From assembly GCA_023228195.1 (NCBI GenBank), contig JALOBR010000044.1, positions 1 to 10,935 of the forward strand: 10,935 bases of DNA, in the 5' to 3' direction. This DNA comes from Candidatus Omnitrophota bacterium. GTDB lineage: Bacteria; Omnitrophota; Gorgyraeia; Duberdicusellales; 4484-171. The notes below the pieces were generated by a model that searched no databases, had not been told where the DNA came from, and saw nothing but the letters and a program-made list of their open reading frames with translations. The translations under genes were made by a program, and so were the position numbers. Positions 10,895-10,935 of this stretch are shown here, piece by piece (the first letter of the stretch is position 1; each line of letters opens with the position of its first letter).

Positions 10895-10935
10895 CGGCTG
10901 CCGGTCTGCGAGCGAAGCCCTGAGAAACAGCAGTT
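10843..10935 (-). repeat. right copy of the 93-bp inverted repeat, cut by the window end
   Basis: Perfect reverse complement of 8308-8400. It includes the 3' strand of the outer stem and of arm B of the three-way junction and continues through AAGCCGGCTGCCGG to the window edge. The repeat boundary at 10843 falls inside the loop of arm B. Confidence 0.95.

Noticed and set aside
1..10935. Genetic code with TGA read as glycine
   Set aside because: TGA ends the methyltransferase and the recombinase, and ends the antitoxin exactly at the toxin overlap, where a stop is expected.

Overview
The window looks like a contig from a Candidate Phyla Radiation (Patescibacteria) bacterium. Reasons: a divergent 16S rRNA 3' end, AT-rich accessory DNA full of small membrane proteins, a large serine recombinase of the type common in these genomes, and short GC-rich palindromes placed inside genes. 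TGA is used as a normal stop (methyltransferase, recombinase, antitoxin), so the Gly-TGA code of Gracilibacteria/Absconditabacteria is unlikely. No database search was possible; the taxonomic call is inference.

Left block (1-2040), the remains of an rRNA locus. The 3' end of a 16S gene ends in GGATCA followed by AT-rich sequence, with no CCTCC anti-Shine-Dalgarno. Two hairpins and a terminator follow. Then come a SAM methyltransferase, tRNA-Ile(GAT), a terminator, a sigma70-type promoter, a small unknown protein, a terminator, a broken 5' copy of tRNA-Ala with a 20-bp palindrome in its D-loop, and an intact tRNA-Ala(TGC). The order 16S - tRNA-Ile - tRNA-Ala is that of a classical rRNA spacer, here spread over 2 kb. 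No 23S is seen.

Middle block (2013-8240), an integrated element and older debris. A large serine recombinase on the minus strand ends inside tRNA-Ala, so its last codons are antisense tRNA. Back to back with it lies an Xre-type regulator, followed by a two-TM membrane protein. Further right is a series of small, mostly membrane-anchored unknown proteins. Decayed recombinase tails lie behind several of them (near 4.9, 5.7, 6.15 and 8.1 kb), and there is a truncated copy of the regulator (6586-6687). The tail at 8064-8190 is a long inverted copy of the recombinase 3' end beside the tRNA. I read this as repeated integration and decay at one site.

Right block (8258-10935). A perfect 93-bp inverted repeat (8308-8400 and 10843-10935, the latter cut by the window edge) encloses a membrane/coiled-coil protein, a Panacea-type antitoxin with an overlapping MazF/PemK-like toxin gene, and about 430 bp of GC-richer DNA with many exact complementary stems. 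That last part includes five 11-bp-phased repeats facing one anti-repeat and a nearly gapless three-way junction. It matches no family I can name and is the best candidate for something undescribed.

Across the window most starts lack a Shine-Dalgarno. At least two genes (regulator at 3647, antitoxin at 9349) have a -10 box ending exactly 7 nt before ATG, as expected for leaderless mRNAs. This agrees with the missing anti-Shine-Dalgarno.
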